Positions 25,584 to 34,664 are shown, numbered from the stretch's first letter. The stretch is 52,048 nt of DNA from CAYQQU01 sp964419545 (GCA_964419545.1 CAYQQU010000040.1:1-52048); one strand, 5' to 3'. Notes: a model not told the origin generated them from the sequence alone. Translations and numbers: made by a program.

Positions 25584-25781
25584 ATGGAGTCGGGCGTCTT
25601 TTCGTTTCAAACGGCGGTGCGGGAAGACGAGACCTTTCAATTCGCCGCCATCGGCGATACCGAGGCGCGCCCGCACGTCAACGACCGCGTAGCCAAGCTC
25701 ATCTGGGGCGAACGCCCCGATTTCGTGATCCACTTGGGCGACCTGACCGATAACGGCTATAAAGACAATGCTAAGAAGTAG
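25584..25781 (+). pseudogene. Metallophosphoesterase fragment
   Basis: The 65-codon frame reads as the N-terminal edge of a calcineurin-like phosphoesterase domain: FSFQTAVREDETFQFAAIGDTEA, then PDFVIHLGDLTDNGYKDN with the first two metal motifs (GDT and GDLTDNG). The frame is open upstream to 25554 and adds NYDGLEMESG, like the linker before the domain in purple-acid-phosphatase-like proteins. The remaining 200 or so residues, with GNH(E/D) and histidine motifs, are absent; the frame stops at 25781 and another gene lies on the opposite strand. It is a relic and should be inactive. Confidence 0.65.
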
Positions 25782-25789
25782 ATTTTAAT

Positions 25790-26218
25790 TCACAACGACT
25801 GCTCCAGCAAACTCCGCAGCGCCGCGTGCCGCAATCCCGTATCGTCCTGATTTGCAAACGGCTGATGGTCGATCACCAGCGTCTTGTCTTCCAGGCGATA
25901 AGCTTGTTCACCGTGGTAGAAGCGGCCGCTATTGGTGACGGCGATGCGATTGAGGTTTTCTCGCAGCGCTTCCCGGCCCATATCGTCGGCGGTAATATCT
26001 TTGAAGGCCAGCACGACGGGTTCGAAGTAAACCCTGGGCCAGGCTTCGGCGTAGCGATGCGACCAATCGGTATCCTCCGCGGCTTCGTTTTTCGCCAGTT
26101 TTCCCCAATCCACTTCAATTTCCACTTCAAATTGGGCTGCGTCATTGATCTGAGTGACCCACTGCGGGAGGATATCCTCCTGAAACGCTTTTAAAGCGCG
26201 ACGTTCTTTTAAATTCAT
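25790..26218 (-). CDS. Hypothetical protein, 142 aa
   Basis: I do not recognise this protein. It is soluble, acidic and without signal peptide or membrane segment. It starts with a helical stretch (KERRALKAFQEDILPQWVTQIN), then beta-like segments (FEVEIEVDWGKLA, RVYFEPVVLAFKDITADD), and ends with a strand-rich part (RFYHGEQAYRLEDKTLVID) and a helix (RHAALRSLLEQSL). Coding-like codon use and a defined start make it a likely real gene. It converges on the metallophosphoesterase relic 8 bp away and is divergent from the next gene. Confidence 0.65.
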   Translation of the reverse strand: MNLKERRALKAFQEDILPQWVTQINDAAQFEVEIEVDWGKLAKNEAAEDTDWSHRYAEAWPRVYFEPVVLAFKDITADDMGREALRENLNRIAVTNSGRFYHGEQAYRLEDKTLVIDHQPFANQDDTGLRHAALRSLLEQSL

Positions 26219-26342
26219 CGGATCGTAAATTTGCTGAAGTAAAAGGCTTTTTTACAGTTGTTCCTGACCGCCGCCGCGATCATCGTAAATTCGCGACAAA
26301 GATAAGCTTTGACGATATTTTTCCCCGTAAAATTTTATTGAA

Positions 26343-27068
26343 ATGCAGAATAAAAAAACATTGTACGGTACGATCATTGTCGTTCTTTTAGCCTTTCTGG
26401 CTTGGCAGGGACGCGGGTATATTTACCTATGGCGTATGCAGGCCGCCGGATTTGTTCCCAGAGGCCTGGTGCGGATGGGTGAAAAAGCGACGCCCCTGCT
26501 GTTAGGAGCGTGTGAGAAGCTGGACACCCTTTCGGATCCGGAGTGGTGTGAAAGTCTGGCCTTCGCCCTGAAGGAGATCCGCTACCTCGCCAATACGCGG
26601 CGAACCGGCAGTGTTTCGCGAACGCAGAATTCCACATTGTTGCTGCCGGTCGACACCACCCTGGCCAGGGCTTTTCGGCGCACCTTTGCCTACTGCAAGG
26701 ATACCGAGTCCCGGCTGGCGATCATCAGTAGTTTATCTGATCTCGACTACCGGATGAAAGCCCGCTTTTTTTGCGATGCGTTCCCTCTCGCCAGTACCAT
26801 GGAAAAATCGCTGCTGACGGTATACCCCGAAAGCCTCTTATGGCTCGTGTACCGCGAGCATCCCACCGATGGCGCCTATTTTGGTTGGCAGCGACTCGAC
26901 GCTAACGGAATCGCCCGGCAGCAGGCGGCCATGCAGCGCACGCTGGAGCAGTGCCTATTGCCTATACTGGAAAGAAGCGTAGCCGAAATCCGCGACCTGC
27001 CCTACGAGGCAAAAGAAGACTGGGCTATCAGACTGGAAGATATTTATTTGCAATTCCTGGAGGAGTAA
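26343..27068 (+). CDS. Membrane-anchored hypothetical protein, 241 aa
   Basis: I do not recognise this protein. It begins with one N-terminal membrane helix (YGTIIVVLLAFLAW) and has a mostly helical body. Features include two cysteine-containing stretches (GACEKLDTLSDPEWCESLAFAL, ARFFCDAFPLAS), a TRRTGSVSRTQNS basic loop, and a tryptophan/tyrosine-rich segment (PESLLWLVYREHPTDGAYFGW). The helical repeats loosely suggest HEAT-like packing, but this is weak. It is a single gene ending at a palindromic region shared with convergent ilvN. Confidence 0.65.
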   Translation: MQNKKTLYGTIIVVLLAFLAWQGRGYIYLWRMQAAGFVPRGLVRMGEKATPLLLGACEKLDTLSDPEWCESLAFALKEIRYLANTRRTGSVSRTQNSTLLLPVDTTLARAFRRTFAYCKDTESRLAIISSLSDLDYRMKARFFCDAFPLASTMEKSLLTVYPESLLWLVYREHPTDGAYFGWQRLDANGIARQQAAMQRTLEQCLLPILERSVAEIRDLPYEAKEDWAIRLEDIYLQFLEE

Positions 27069-27074
27069 GAAAAT

Positions 27075-27110
27075 TAACCCGGGTTATTCATGGGTTAAGC
27101 CGGGTTAAGC
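27075..27110. repeat. TAACCCGGGTTA palindrome and TTAACCCGG repeats at ilvN end
   Basis: A perfect 12-base palindrome TAACCCGGGTTA (27075-27086) is followed by two copies of a GGGTTAAGC word (27092-27100, 27102-27110), the second covering the ilvN stop codon. It lies between convergent genes. It may be a bidirectional terminator or a recurring sequence motif, as similar words mark gene ends at 10452 and 38888. Confidence 0.5.
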
Positions 27111-27644
27111 TTTACCATCGGATTCCAGTGCTACCGAAGCCAGGTATTTATTCAACCGCTCCATGGGCTTGTTGATCGCCACCCTGCCTGACCGGACGAA
27201 TTCGTAAATGCCGAATTCCTTCAACGCTTCCAGCAACGCCTCCGTCTCGTGCTCGTGCCCCGTTTTTTCAATGACGATATACTCCGGTTCGATCTCCAGA
27301 ATGCGGGCATTATGTGAACGCACCAGGTGCTCTACCCGGTTGCCGTTGGAAAAAACCTCGGTCGGCACCTTGTATAGCGCGATTTCCTGGTAAACAATAT
27401 TCTCGCGTCCGTCGTAGAAAGCTTTCAGCACGTCGATCTGTTTCTCCAGCTGTGCGACCAGCTTGCGCACCATTTCTTCGGTGACCTGCACAACGATGGT
27501 GAACCGGTGGATTCCCGGAATGGACGACTTGGAAGTTGTCAGGCTCTCCACGCTGATGTGACGGCGCGAAAAGATGCTGACCACCCGGGCAAGAATGCCG
27601 GTCTGGTTTTCGGTAAAGACGGTGATGGTGTATTCGCGAGTCAT
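27105..27644 (-). CDS. ilvN: Acetolactate synthase small (regulatory) subunit
   Basis: The 179-residue protein has an N-terminal ACT domain (EYTITVFTENQTGILARVVSIFSRRHISVESLT in parts; NQTGILARV, RRHISVESL) and the C-terminal ALS_ss_C domain (GRENIVYQEIALYKVP, RSHNARILEIEPEYIVIEKTG, FGIYEFVRSGRVAI). It binds valine-type effectors and stimulates the catalytic subunit. The ATG at 27644 is the conserved family start. It is the last gene of ilvD-ilvB-ilvN, 19 bp after ilvB. In most Bacteroidota ilvC follows next; here it does not. Confidence 0.96.
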   Translation of the reverse strand: MTREYTITVFTENQTGILARVVSIFSRRHISVESLTTSKSSIPGIHRFTIVVQVTEEMVRKLVAQLEKQIDVLKAFYDGRENIVYQEIALYKVPTEVFSNGNRVEHLVRSHNARILEIEPEYIVIEKTGHEHETEALLEALKEFGIYEFVRSGRVAINKPMERLNKYLASVALESDGKA

Positions 27645-27663
27645 GCGTTGCGGATTTGGTAAG

Positions 27664-29421
27664 CTACAGTTCCAGTACGATCTCATCCACGGCTTTGCCC
27701 GAAGGCACCATGGGGAAGACATTTTCTTCTTTTTCCACCTCGACGTGCAACAGGTACGGGCCTTGGTGCGCCAGCATCTGCGCTACGGCCGGCTTCAGCG
27801 CTTCCGGCCGGCTCACTTTGGCGCCGGGTACGCCGAAGCCTTCGGCTATTTTCAAAAAATCGGGATTCTTCAGTTCGACGGCGGAATAACGGCGGTCGAA
27901 GAAGAGCTGCTGCCACTGCCGCACCATGCCGAGGTAGTTGTTGTCGAGGAGTACGATCTTCACGCCTACGTCCCACTGCGCCAGCATACCGAGTTCCTGT
28001 ATCGTCATCTGGAAGCCGCCGTCGCCGATAAAGGCCACCGTCTCCCGGTCGGGATGGGCCAGCTTGGCGCCGAAAGCGGCAGGCAGGCCGTAGCCCATGG
28101 TGCCGGCGCCGCCCGAGCTCACCCACTGGTTGGTGCTGCGATAGTTGTAATAGCGCGCGGCCGCCATCTGGTGCTGGCCGACGTCGGTGGCGACGATAGC
28201 CAGCCCGTCGGTCTGGTCGGAGACCTCTTTCACCACCATTCCCATCTTGATCTGCCCATCGGCGGCAGGCTGGGTGTCTTTGCGGATGACCTTCTCGGCC
28301 TCGATGGCGTCGCACTGCCGGAAACGGGCTACCCAGGCGGGGTAGCTCTTGGGTTTTACCAGCGGCAGCAGTTGTTCCAGCGCCAGCTTGGCGTCGGAAA
28401 GTAAAGGAACGTGCGCATAGACGTTCTTGTTGATCTCCGACGGATCGATCTCGATGTGGATCACCTTGGCCTGCTTGGCGTATTTGTCGAGCCGCCCCGT
28501 CACCCGGTCGTCGAAGCGCATACCGATGGCGATAAGCACGTCGCATTGGTTCTGCATTACGTTGGGGCCGTAATTGCCATGCATACCCAGCATCCCCATG
28601 TGTAACGGATGGTCGGAGGGAATGGACGAAAGGCCGTGAATGGTGCAAGCCAGCGGGATACCCGCTTTCTCTACGAACGCCCGGAACGTTTCCTGCGCGT
28701 GGGCGATCTGGATGCCGTGCCCTGCCAGTATCATCGGACGCTCCGCTCCGTTGATCAGATCGGCGGCGCGCTGCAGCAAAGCCGGTTCCGGTTTGGGCAG
28801 CGGGTGATAACTGCGGATGGATCGCCGCGGCCGGTATTCAAAAGCCAACTCTTCGAGCTGAGCGTTTTTGGTGATGTCGATCACCACCGGCCCCGGCCTT
28901 CCGGAGTTGGCGATATAAAAAGCTTTGGCGAATACCTCGGGGATCTCCGCCGCGGCAGTGACCTGGTAGTTCCACTTGGTGACCGGCATCGTGCAATTTA
29001 CCACGTCGGTCTCCTGAAAAGCATCTGAGCCCAGCAGAGCGTACGGCACCTGCCCGGTAATACAAACCAGCGGGGTGGAATCGAGCATGGCGTCGCCCAG
29101 GCCGGTAATCAGGTTGGTTGCCCCCGGCCCGGAGGTCGCCATACACACCCCTGTACGCCGCGTGACCCTGGCGTAGCCCTGCGCCGCGTGGATCGCGCCC
29201 TGCTCGTGCCGCGGCAGAATATGCCGCAACCGGTCCTGGTAGTAATACAGTTTATCGTAAACCGGCATAATTGCACCGCCCGGATAGCCAAAAATGGTAT
29301 CCACCCGCTCCGCCAACAAACATTGCAGCACGGCCTCCGCTCCCTTCATCACCGTCCTCACCGGTGGGGCCACCGCAGCGGCGCCCGTTTCTCCTTCCTT
29401 ATGAAAATACTTTCGTTGCAT
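27664..29421 (-). CDS. ilvB: Acetolactate synthase large (catalytic) subunit
   Basis: The 585-residue thiamine-diphosphate enzyme has all three domains: N-terminal Pyr domain (TIFGYPGGAIMPVYDKLY, HEQGAIHAAQGYAR, the glutamate being catalytic), central domain (AGHGIQIAHAQE, GRLDKYAKQAKVIHIEIDP), and the ThDP-binding motif GDGGFQMTIQELGMLAQW to NNNYLG-type loop DNNYLGMVRQWQQLFF. It condenses pyruvate with pyruvate or 2-oxobutyrate to start valine/leucine and isoleucine synthesis. The 20-residue N-terminal stretch before the domain is not conserved. Upstream, a 98-bp gap to ilvD holds a C/A-rich tract. Confidence 0.96.
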   Translation of the reverse strand: MQRKYFHKEGETGAAAVAPPVRTVMKGAEAVLQCLLAERVDTIFGYPGGAIMPVYDKLYYYQDRLRHILPRHEQGAIHAAQGYARVTRRTGVCMATSGPGATNLITGLGDAMLDSTPLVCITGQVPYALLGSDAFQETDVVNCTMPVTKWNYQVTAAAEIPEVFAKAFYIANSGRPGPVVIDITKNAQLEELAFEYRPRRSIRSYHPLPKPEPALLQRAADLINGAERPMILAGHGIQIAHAQETFRAFVEKAGIPLACTIHGLSSIPSDHPLHMGMLGMHGNYGPNVMQNQCDVLIAIGMRFDDRVTGRLDKYAKQAKVIHIEIDPSEINKNVYAHVPLLSDAKLALEQLLPLVKPKSYPAWVARFRQCDAIEAEKVIRKDTQPAADGQIKMGMVVKEVSDQTDGLAIVATDVGQHQMAAARYYNYRSTNQWVSSGGAGTMGYGLPAAFGAKLAHPDRETVAFIGDGGFQMTIQELGMLAQWDVGVKIVLLDNNYLGMVRQWQQLFFDRRYSAVELKNPDFLKIAEGFGVPGAKVSRPEALKPAVAQMLAHQGPYLLHVEVEKEENVFPMVPSGKAVDEIVLEL

Positions 29422-29482
29422 AGGTCCTTAATTATTGATCCGCCGAAACCCTCCCCTAAACCAGGACGGTTCACAATTTTAT

Positions 29483-29530
29483 TTCACCCCCACACCCACA
29501 CTCACACTCAAACCCAAACTCACCCAAAAT
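29483..29530 (+). repeat. C/A-rich low-complexity tract after ilvD
   Basis: Repeated CACCC, CACAC and CAAACCC words fill the ilvD-ilvB gap and the last codons of ilvD. On the transcribed strand this is a G/T-rich tract with several GGG runs. A G-quadruplex is conceivable but the spacing between runs is irregular. Confidence 0.6.
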
Positions 29531-31196
29531 CCGTCACACACCCCTCACTAGCCGATCCCACACTCTTAGCGTATTTCCCCAGCAATCCTCCGGTTGCTAG
29601 CGGCGGCGCCTGCCATTTGCGGCGGCGTTCCGCAATTTCACCGGGGGTCAGCTTCACTGTTATGGTATTGCGTTGCGCGTCGATCGAAATTTCATCGCCG
29701 TTTTCCACCAGTGCCAGCAGCCCGCCCACCTGTGCTTCCGGCGTGATGTGGCCGACCACGAAACCGTGGGTGCCGCCCGAAAAGCGGCCGTCGGTGATCA
29801 GTGCGACCTGGTCGCCCAGCCCCTGCCCCATAATGGCGGAGGTCGGTTTCAGCATCTCGGGCATGCCCGGAGCGCCCTTGGGGCCGCAATAGCGAATGAC
29901 GACCACATCACCCGCCTCGATCGCTTTATTCCGGATGGCTTCGTTGGCGGCCGCTTCGCTGTCGAAGACCCGGGCCGGACCGGCAAAATACTCGCCTTCT
30001 TTGCCCGTAATTTTGGCTACCGCTCCGCCTTCCGCCAGGTTGCCGTAAAGGATTTGCAGATGGCCGGTCGCCTTGATCGGTTCTTCGAAAGGACGAATGA
30101 CCTTTTGTCCTTCAGTAAGCGGTGCGGCCTCCGCCAGATTGCCGGCGATGGTCTTTCCGGTAACGGTCAGGCAATCGCCGTGCAGGTAGCCGCCTGCCAG
30201 CAGCATTTTCATTACACCGGGTACGCCGCCCACCTCGTACAGGTCTTCCATAACGTACTGACCACTGGGCTTGAGGTCGGCTAGAAGAGGCGTCCGGTCG
30301 CTGATGCGTTGAAAATCGTCGATGGTCAGTGGCACTTCAGCGGCGCGGGCAATGGCCAGCAGGTGCAGCACGGCATTGGTCGAGCCGCCCAGCGCGGTGA
30401 TCACGGTGAGGGCATTTTCGAAAGCCGCACGCGTCAGGATGTCGCGGGGCTTGATATCTCGTTCCAGCAAATGACGGATGGCCGCGCCCACCCGATGGCA
30501 ATCGTTTTCCTTTTCCCGTGTTTCGGCGGGATACGAGGAGTTATAAGGCAGCGCCATGCCCATCGCCTCGATAGCCGAGGCCATGGTGTTGGCCGTATAC
30601 ATCCCGCCGCAGGCGCCCGGCCCCGGGCAGGCGTTGCGGATGACCGCTTTGAACGCTTCGGGCGTAATGGCGCCGGCATTACGCCGGCCCAGCGCTTCGA
30701 AAGCCGAGACGATATCCAGCTTGCGGTCGTCGAGGCGGCCCGGCCGGATCGTACCGCCGTAAACCACGATGCCCGGCCGGTTGAGGCGGGCCAGCGCGAT
30801 CATGGCGCCGGGCATATTTTTATCGCAGCCCACTACCGCCACTACGGCGTCGTACCACTGGGCGCTGACCACCGTCTCGATGGAGTCGGCGATGAGGTCG
30901 CGCGAGGGCAGGGAATAACGCATGCCGGAAGTCCCCATCGAGATGCCGTCGCTGACGCCGATGGTGTGAAAGATCAACCCGATGAGGTCCTGCTCCCGCA
31001 CCCCGATTTTGACCAATTCGGCCAGCCCGTTGAGGTGCATATTGCAAGGGTTGCCTTCCCAGCCGGTGCTCACAATGCCCACCTGTGCTTTTTGCATATC
31101 CGCTTCGGTGAGGCCGACGCCGTAGAGCATCGCCTGCGCGGCGGGCTGGGTATCATCCTGCGTGATGCGTCGGCTGTACTTATTGAGTTCTTGCAT
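29520..31196 (-). CDS. ilvD: Dihydroxy-acid dehydratase
   Basis: The 558-residue IlvD/Edd protein contains the Fe-S cysteines in GWEGNPCNMHLN, VVAVVGCDKNMPGAMIA and CPGPGACGGMYTANTMASA, plus the C-terminal GRFSGGTHGFVVGHITPEA and SASEGCVTDF. The three-cysteine pattern fits the [2Fe-2S] type of enzyme. It dehydrates dihydroxy acids to the 2-keto acids of valine and isoleucine. It is the first gene of the minus-strand ilvDBN unit. The C-terminal Gly before the stop lies in the C/A-rich tract. Confidence 0.96.
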   Translation of the reverse strand: MQELNKYSRRITQDDTQPAAQAMLYGVGLTEADMQKAQVGIVSTGWEGNPCNMHLNGLAELVKIGVREQDLIGLIFHTIGVSDGISMGTSGMRYSLPSRDLIADSIETVVSAQWYDAVVAVVGCDKNMPGAMIALARLNRPGIVVYGGTIRPGRLDDRKLDIVSAFEALGRRNAGAITPEAFKAVIRNACPGPGACGGMYTANTMASAIEAMGMALPYNSSYPAETREKENDCHRVGAAIRHLLERDIKPRDILTRAAFENALTVITALGGSTNAVLHLLAIARAAEVPLTIDDFQRISDRTPLLADLKPSGQYVMEDLYEVGGVPGVMKMLLAGGYLHGDCLTVTGKTIAGNLAEAAPLTEGQKVIRPFEEPIKATGHLQILYGNLAEGGAVAKITGKEGEYFAGPARVFDSEAAANEAIRNKAIEAGDVVVIRYCGPKGAPGMPEMLKPTSAIMGQGLGDQVALITDGRFSGGTHGFVVGHITPEAQVGGLLALVENGDEISIDAQRNTITVKLTPGEIAERRRKWQAPPLATGGLLGKYAKSVGSASEGCVTDFG

Positions 31197-31375
31197 CGCA
31201 ATTGGCGTGTTAAATCAGCATTAGGGTTAAAACTAGCCCAGCAGGGAGGCATTTTCCAACCAAAAAATGCGAAACCTACGACCCGCCAAAAGGGCCTGAC
31301 ACGACCTAAAGCACTAAAAAACAGATCGTTGCGACACAGCAACTTACGAAAACGCAGCCTCGGAATTCCCCTGCG

Positions 31376-32065
31376 TCAACGATAATCCAGGCGCAGGCCC
31401 AGGCGCAATCCGGCCATGAGCTGCAGCAAATGTCCTTCTTCTCCCTCCAAAGAAAAGCCGCCCGGCGCCTCATTGACGGCGGCCAGGCCGGTCCAGGTAA
31501 GGGAAGGGAAATACCGGAGTTCTACCAAAGGGGAAATGGTCAGCAGATCCGCGACGCCAAAATCAAAGCCGGCGCCTCCGGCTACGCTAAACGCCAGGGA
31601 GTTGTCGCCGGTCGTCTCTCCAAGTAGGGTGAAATCCTGCTGAAACAGGGATAGGCCGGGCGATAAGCGCAGAAAAAAGCCTTTTTCCAGCGTATGGCCT
31701 TGTTTGGAGAAGGTAGGGCAATCGCAGTCGCTGCCGAAATCGAATGGATAGAGGTGAATGTTGAAAAAGAAGCTGTAAGTAGTCAGTTCGGTGGAAAAAT
31801 TGACGACCGGACGGCGTTCGAAGCGCGCGTAGTTGAGTTCGGGTAAAAATTCAACGCGTTTATTTTTGAGTCGAAACCAGTAATCGATACCGATGGAAGG
31901 GCCGTCGCCGATCACTTCGATCGTTTCTGCCGATCCCGGATCCGTCAGCATCCATTCCGAAGGATAATTGAAGCGGTAGCCGCCGGTGAGGCCGATTTGA
32001 GCGTGGCCGTAAGTCGTAAAAGACAAAAAGAAAAGTACGGTGAAGAGTTGTTTGATCGTCGTCAT
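31376..32065 (-). CDS. Outer membrane beta-barrel protein (PorT-like family)
   Basis: The 229-residue protein has a signal peptide (LFTVLFFLSFTTYGHAQ) and an alternating beta pattern typical of small barrels: IGLTGGYRFNYPSEW, GPSIGIDYWFRLKNKRVEFLPELNY in parts, TTYSFFFNIHLYPF, GFFLRLSPGLSLFQQDF, AFSVAGGAGFDFGV, ISPLVELRYFPSLTW and a C-terminal LMAGLRLGLRLDYR. No specific function is known. A DCDCP pair of cysteines is odd for a barrel. The ATG at 32065 is chosen; the longer frame to 32260 passes through the palindromic repeat. It is divergent from the next gene across that repeat. Confidence 0.8.
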   Translation of the reverse strand: MTTIKQLFTVLFFLSFTTYGHAQIGLTGGYRFNYPSEWMLTDPGSAETIEVIGDGPSIGIDYWFRLKNKRVEFLPELNYARFERRPVVNFSTELTTYSFFFNIHLYPFDFGSDCDCPTFSKQGHTLEKGFFLRLSPGLSLFQQDFTLLGETTGDNSLAFSVAGGAGFDFGVADLLTISPLVELRYFPSLTWTGLAAVNEAPGGFSLEGEEGHLLQLMAGLRLGLRLDYR

Positions 32066-32105
32066 CGGAAAAGTTTTTATGGCCCCATTGCCGGCTCGGT
32101 CATTG

Positions 32106-32269
32106 AGAGCTTGTTTGGAGGTAGTCATTTTGGCTGCAAAACCCAGCTTTTGGAACCTCCCTGTGGCATTTTTCCGACCCGTAGCGCTGCTATGAGCCGG
32201 AAAAATCCCTTCGGGAGAACCCAAAATCTGAGTTTTTCGCTTCAAAAGCACTACCTCCAAACAAGCTCT
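32106..32269. repeat. Complete palindromic MITE-like element with 20-bp terminal inverted repeats
   Basis: AGAGCTTGTTTGGAGGTAGT (32106-32125) is the exact reverse complement of 32250-32269. The 164-bp interior is a long imperfect palindrome, with ATTTTTCCG pairing CGGAAAAAT and TAGC pairing GCTA around the central GCT. It encodes nothing. The left arm recurs with full identity over 50 bp at bases 1-50. No target-site duplication is obvious. It fits a non-autonomous MITE or a REP/BIME-like repeat; no transposase is in the window. Confidence 0.75.
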
Positions 32270-32368
32270 GAGCCGAAATGGCGGTTCGCGGGCCCCGCAA
32301 TGGGTTCTATTGAAACGCGCAGTAATATTTGTTTGTATCTTCCCCCCAAAATTAACGAAACTTCACTC

Positions 32369-33241
32369 ATGCGTCTCCTATTGCTTCTGGTCGTGTTATC
32401 TTTCGGCCTCACCCTGCCGGCCCAATCCGTAAAAAAGAAGTTTAAACTGCCCGGCATACTAGCCGAAGCCTCAGGCCTTTACATAGCGTCGCCTGACAGC
32501 CTCTGGTGGCTCAACGACAGCGGCAACGCCTCGGCGCTTTATCTCACCGACGGCCGCGGCCGGCTCCTCGCCGCCATGCCCGTCCCGCAATCCGTCAACC
32601 GCGACTGGGAAGGGCTGGCCGCTGATCCGGAAGGCCATCTTTACATCGGCGACTTCGGCAATAACGGCAACCGCCGGCAGGACCTGTGCATCTACCGCTT
32701 TCATCCCCTCAGCCGCCGCCTCGATTCCATCCGCTTTCGATACCCCGACCAGGCGGCTTTCCCGCCGCCCGTCGAGCAGTGGAACTTCAATATGGAAGGC
32801 TTTTTCTGGAAAAACGACCGGCTCCACCTGTTTTCCAAAAACCAGTTGCAAAAAGGCAACAGTTACACCAAACACTACGTGCTGCCCGCCGAACCCGGGA
32901 CCTACGTCGCCGAATTACGCGACAGCCTCCGCTTGAAAAGACGCGTCGTCACCGGCGCCGCCATCAGCGCCGACGGGCAAACGGTTGCATTGGTAGCCTA
33001 CAATTATCAACGATTGCTGGGGTTCATCCCCATCACCAGCCAGTCGATCTTTACCCTGCGCGATTTTCCGGAAGACCGGTTTCTGGAAGGAACACTGGTA
33101 AAACAAAAAATCCCGGGCTGCCTGACCCCCAAACAGTATGAAGCCATCGACTTTCTGGACGGCCAAAACGTGATCGTCGGCACCGAACGCACCGTGCTCG
33201 TCAAGCAGAAAGCCAAACGGGTAAAACTAAAAAAGAAATGA
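32369..33241 (+). CDS. Secreted beta-propeller-like protein
   Basis: The 290-residue protein has a signal peptide (LLLLLVVLSFGLTLPAQ) and repeated propeller-blade strands: EASGLYIASPDSLWWLNDSG, ALYLTDGRGRLLAAMPVP, DWEGLAADPEGHLYIGDFGNN, DLCIYRFHPLSRRLD, NMEGFFWKNDRLHLFSKN, GAAISADGQTVALVAYNY. The pattern DWEGLA...LYIGDFGNNGNRR is common in Bacteroidota proteins of unknown function related to SMP-30/NHL propellers. An enzymatic role cannot be assigned. The ATG at 32369 is chosen; an open frame extends upstream only through the palindromic repeat. It is 66 bp before rimO. Confidence 0.75.
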   Translation: MRLLLLLVVLSFGLTLPAQSVKKKFKLPGILAEASGLYIASPDSLWWLNDSGNASALYLTDGRGRLLAAMPVPQSVNRDWEGLAADPEGHLYIGDFGNNGNRRQDLCIYRFHPLSRRLDSIRFRYPDQAAFPPPVEQWNFNMEGFFWKNDRLHLFSKNQLQKGNSYTKHYVLPAEPGTYVAELRDSLRLKRRVVTGAAISADGQTVALVAYNYQRLLGFIPITSQSIFTLRDFPEDRFLEGTLVKQKIPGCLTPKQYEAIDFLDGQNVIVGTERTVLVKQKAKRVKLKKK

Positions 33242-33270
33242 CCGGCGCTCCACAATTCCCCGACAAACCG

Positions 33271-33278
33271 TATTTTTG
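33271..33278 (+). promoter_or_regulatory. -7 promoter element of rimO
   Basis: TATTTTTG fits TAnnTTTG exactly, with the rimO ATG 30 bases downstream. A -33 TTTG is not clear. Confidence 0.5.
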
Positions 33279-33307
33279 CACACTTTCAACTACCGGGAAT
33301 TAAGCGC

Positions 33308-34621
33308 ATGAAAACCAAAACTTTAAAGCAGGATAAAGTAAACGTCATCACCCTGGGGTGTTCGAAAAACCTGGTCGATTCGGAAAACCTCATCACTCAG
33401 CTGCGCGGCAATGACTACGAAGTGGTTCACGACAGCAACGACCCGGACGCCAACATCGTTATCGTCAACACCTGCGGCTTTATCGATCTGGCCAAGGAGG
33501 AATCGGTGAATACCATTCTGGAGTACGCCGCCGTCAAAAAGCGGGGCGATATCGACAAACTATACGTCACCGGCTGCCTCTCACAACGCTACAAGGACGA
33601 CCTCGAACGGGAAATACCGGAAGTGGACGCCTACTTCGGCACCCTGGAACTGCCCGGTCTGCTCGCCAAACTGAACGCCGACTATAAACACGAACTCATC
33701 GGCGAACGCCTGGTCACGACCCCGCCGCATTACGCTTACCTCAAGATCTCCGAGGGCTGCAACCGCACCTGTGCTTTTTGCGCCATCCCCCTGATGCGCG
33801 GCAAACACGTCAGCAAACCCATCGACCAGCTCGTCAAAGAAGCCGAAAGCCTCGCCCGGCGCGGCGTCAAAGAGCTGATGCTCATCGCCCAGGAACTCAC
33901 GTATTACGGTCTTGATCTCTACAAAAAACGTGAACTGCCGCGCCTGCTGCACGCCCTGGCCGACGTGGACGGCATCGAATGGATCCGCCTGCATTACGCC
34001 TACCCGAGCAAATTTCCGGTGGATATCTTCGACGCGATCGCCGAGCGACCCGAGATCTGCAACTACCTGGATATGCCCCTGCAACACGCCGATGACGGGG
34101 TGCTCCAACGCATGCGGCGGCAGATCACCCGGAAAGAGACCGAAGCCCTGATCCGGAAAGCGCGTACCCGCATTCCCGCCCTCACCCTGCGCACTACCCT
34201 GCTCGTCGGATTTCCCGGCGAGTCGGAAGCGGAATTTCAAACGCTTTGTGACTTCGTGAAGGATACTCGTTTCGACCGGCTGGGCGTTTTTCAGTATTCC
34301 CACGAAGAAGATACGCGCGCTTTCGATCTCCCGGATGACGTCCTCCCCGAAGTCAAGGCCGAACGCGCCAACCGCCTCATGGAAATCCAACAGGATATTT
34401 CCTTCGAGAAAAACCAGGAAAAGATCGGACAGACCCTGCGCGTGCTTTTTGACCGTAAAGAAGGAGAATATTTCGTAGGACGCACGGAGGGTGATTCCCC
34501 GGAAGTCGATAATGAAGTGCTCGTAAAAGCCGCCGACCACTACGTACGAGTGGGGGATTTTGCACAGGTCCGAATAACGGACGCTACGGAGTACGATTTG
34601 TACGGCGAACTGGCCGAGTAA
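33308..34621 (+). CDS. rimO: Ribosomal protein S12 methylthiotransferase
   Basis: The 437-residue radical-SAM enzyme shows the UPF0004 domain (NVITLGCSKNLVDSENL, VNTCGFIDLAKEESVNTI, TGCLSQRY), the radical SAM cluster CNRTCAFCAIPLMRGKHVSKP in parts (CxxxCxxC), LDMPLQHADDGVLQRMRRQ and a C-terminal TRAM domain (FVGRTEGDSPEVDNEVLV). The three UPF0004 cysteines bind the auxiliary cluster. It methylthiolates an aspartate of S12. The start GCSKNL rather than GCRLN distinguishes RimO from MiaB. Confidence 0.96.
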   Translation: MKTKTLKQDKVNVITLGCSKNLVDSENLITQLRGNDYEVVHDSNDPDANIVIVNTCGFIDLAKEESVNTILEYAAVKKRGDIDKLYVTGCLSQRYKDDLEREIPEVDAYFGTLELPGLLAKLNADYKHELIGERLVTTPPHYAYLKISEGCNRTCAFCAIPLMRGKHVSKPIDQLVKEAESLARRGVKELMLIAQELTYYGLDLYKKRELPRLLHALADVDGIEWIRLHYAYPSKFPVDIFDAIAERPEICNYLDMPLQHADDGVLQRMRRQITRKETEALIRKARTRIPALTLRTTLLVGFPGESEAEFQTLCDFVKDTRFDRLGVFQYSHEEDTRAFDLPDDVLPEVKAERANRLMEIQQDISFEKNQEKIGQTLRVLFDRKEGEYFVGRTEGDSPEVDNEVLVKAADHYVRVGDFAQVRITDATEYDLYGELAE

Positions 34622-34664
34622 GGGCCGTCTGGCTTCCGGAGCTACCGGCGACAGGGCCGAAGTA

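Noticed and set aside
29483..29530. G-quadruplex on the minus strand after ilvD
   Set aside because: GGG runs are present but one loop is about 15 bases, so a stable quadruplex is not well supported.
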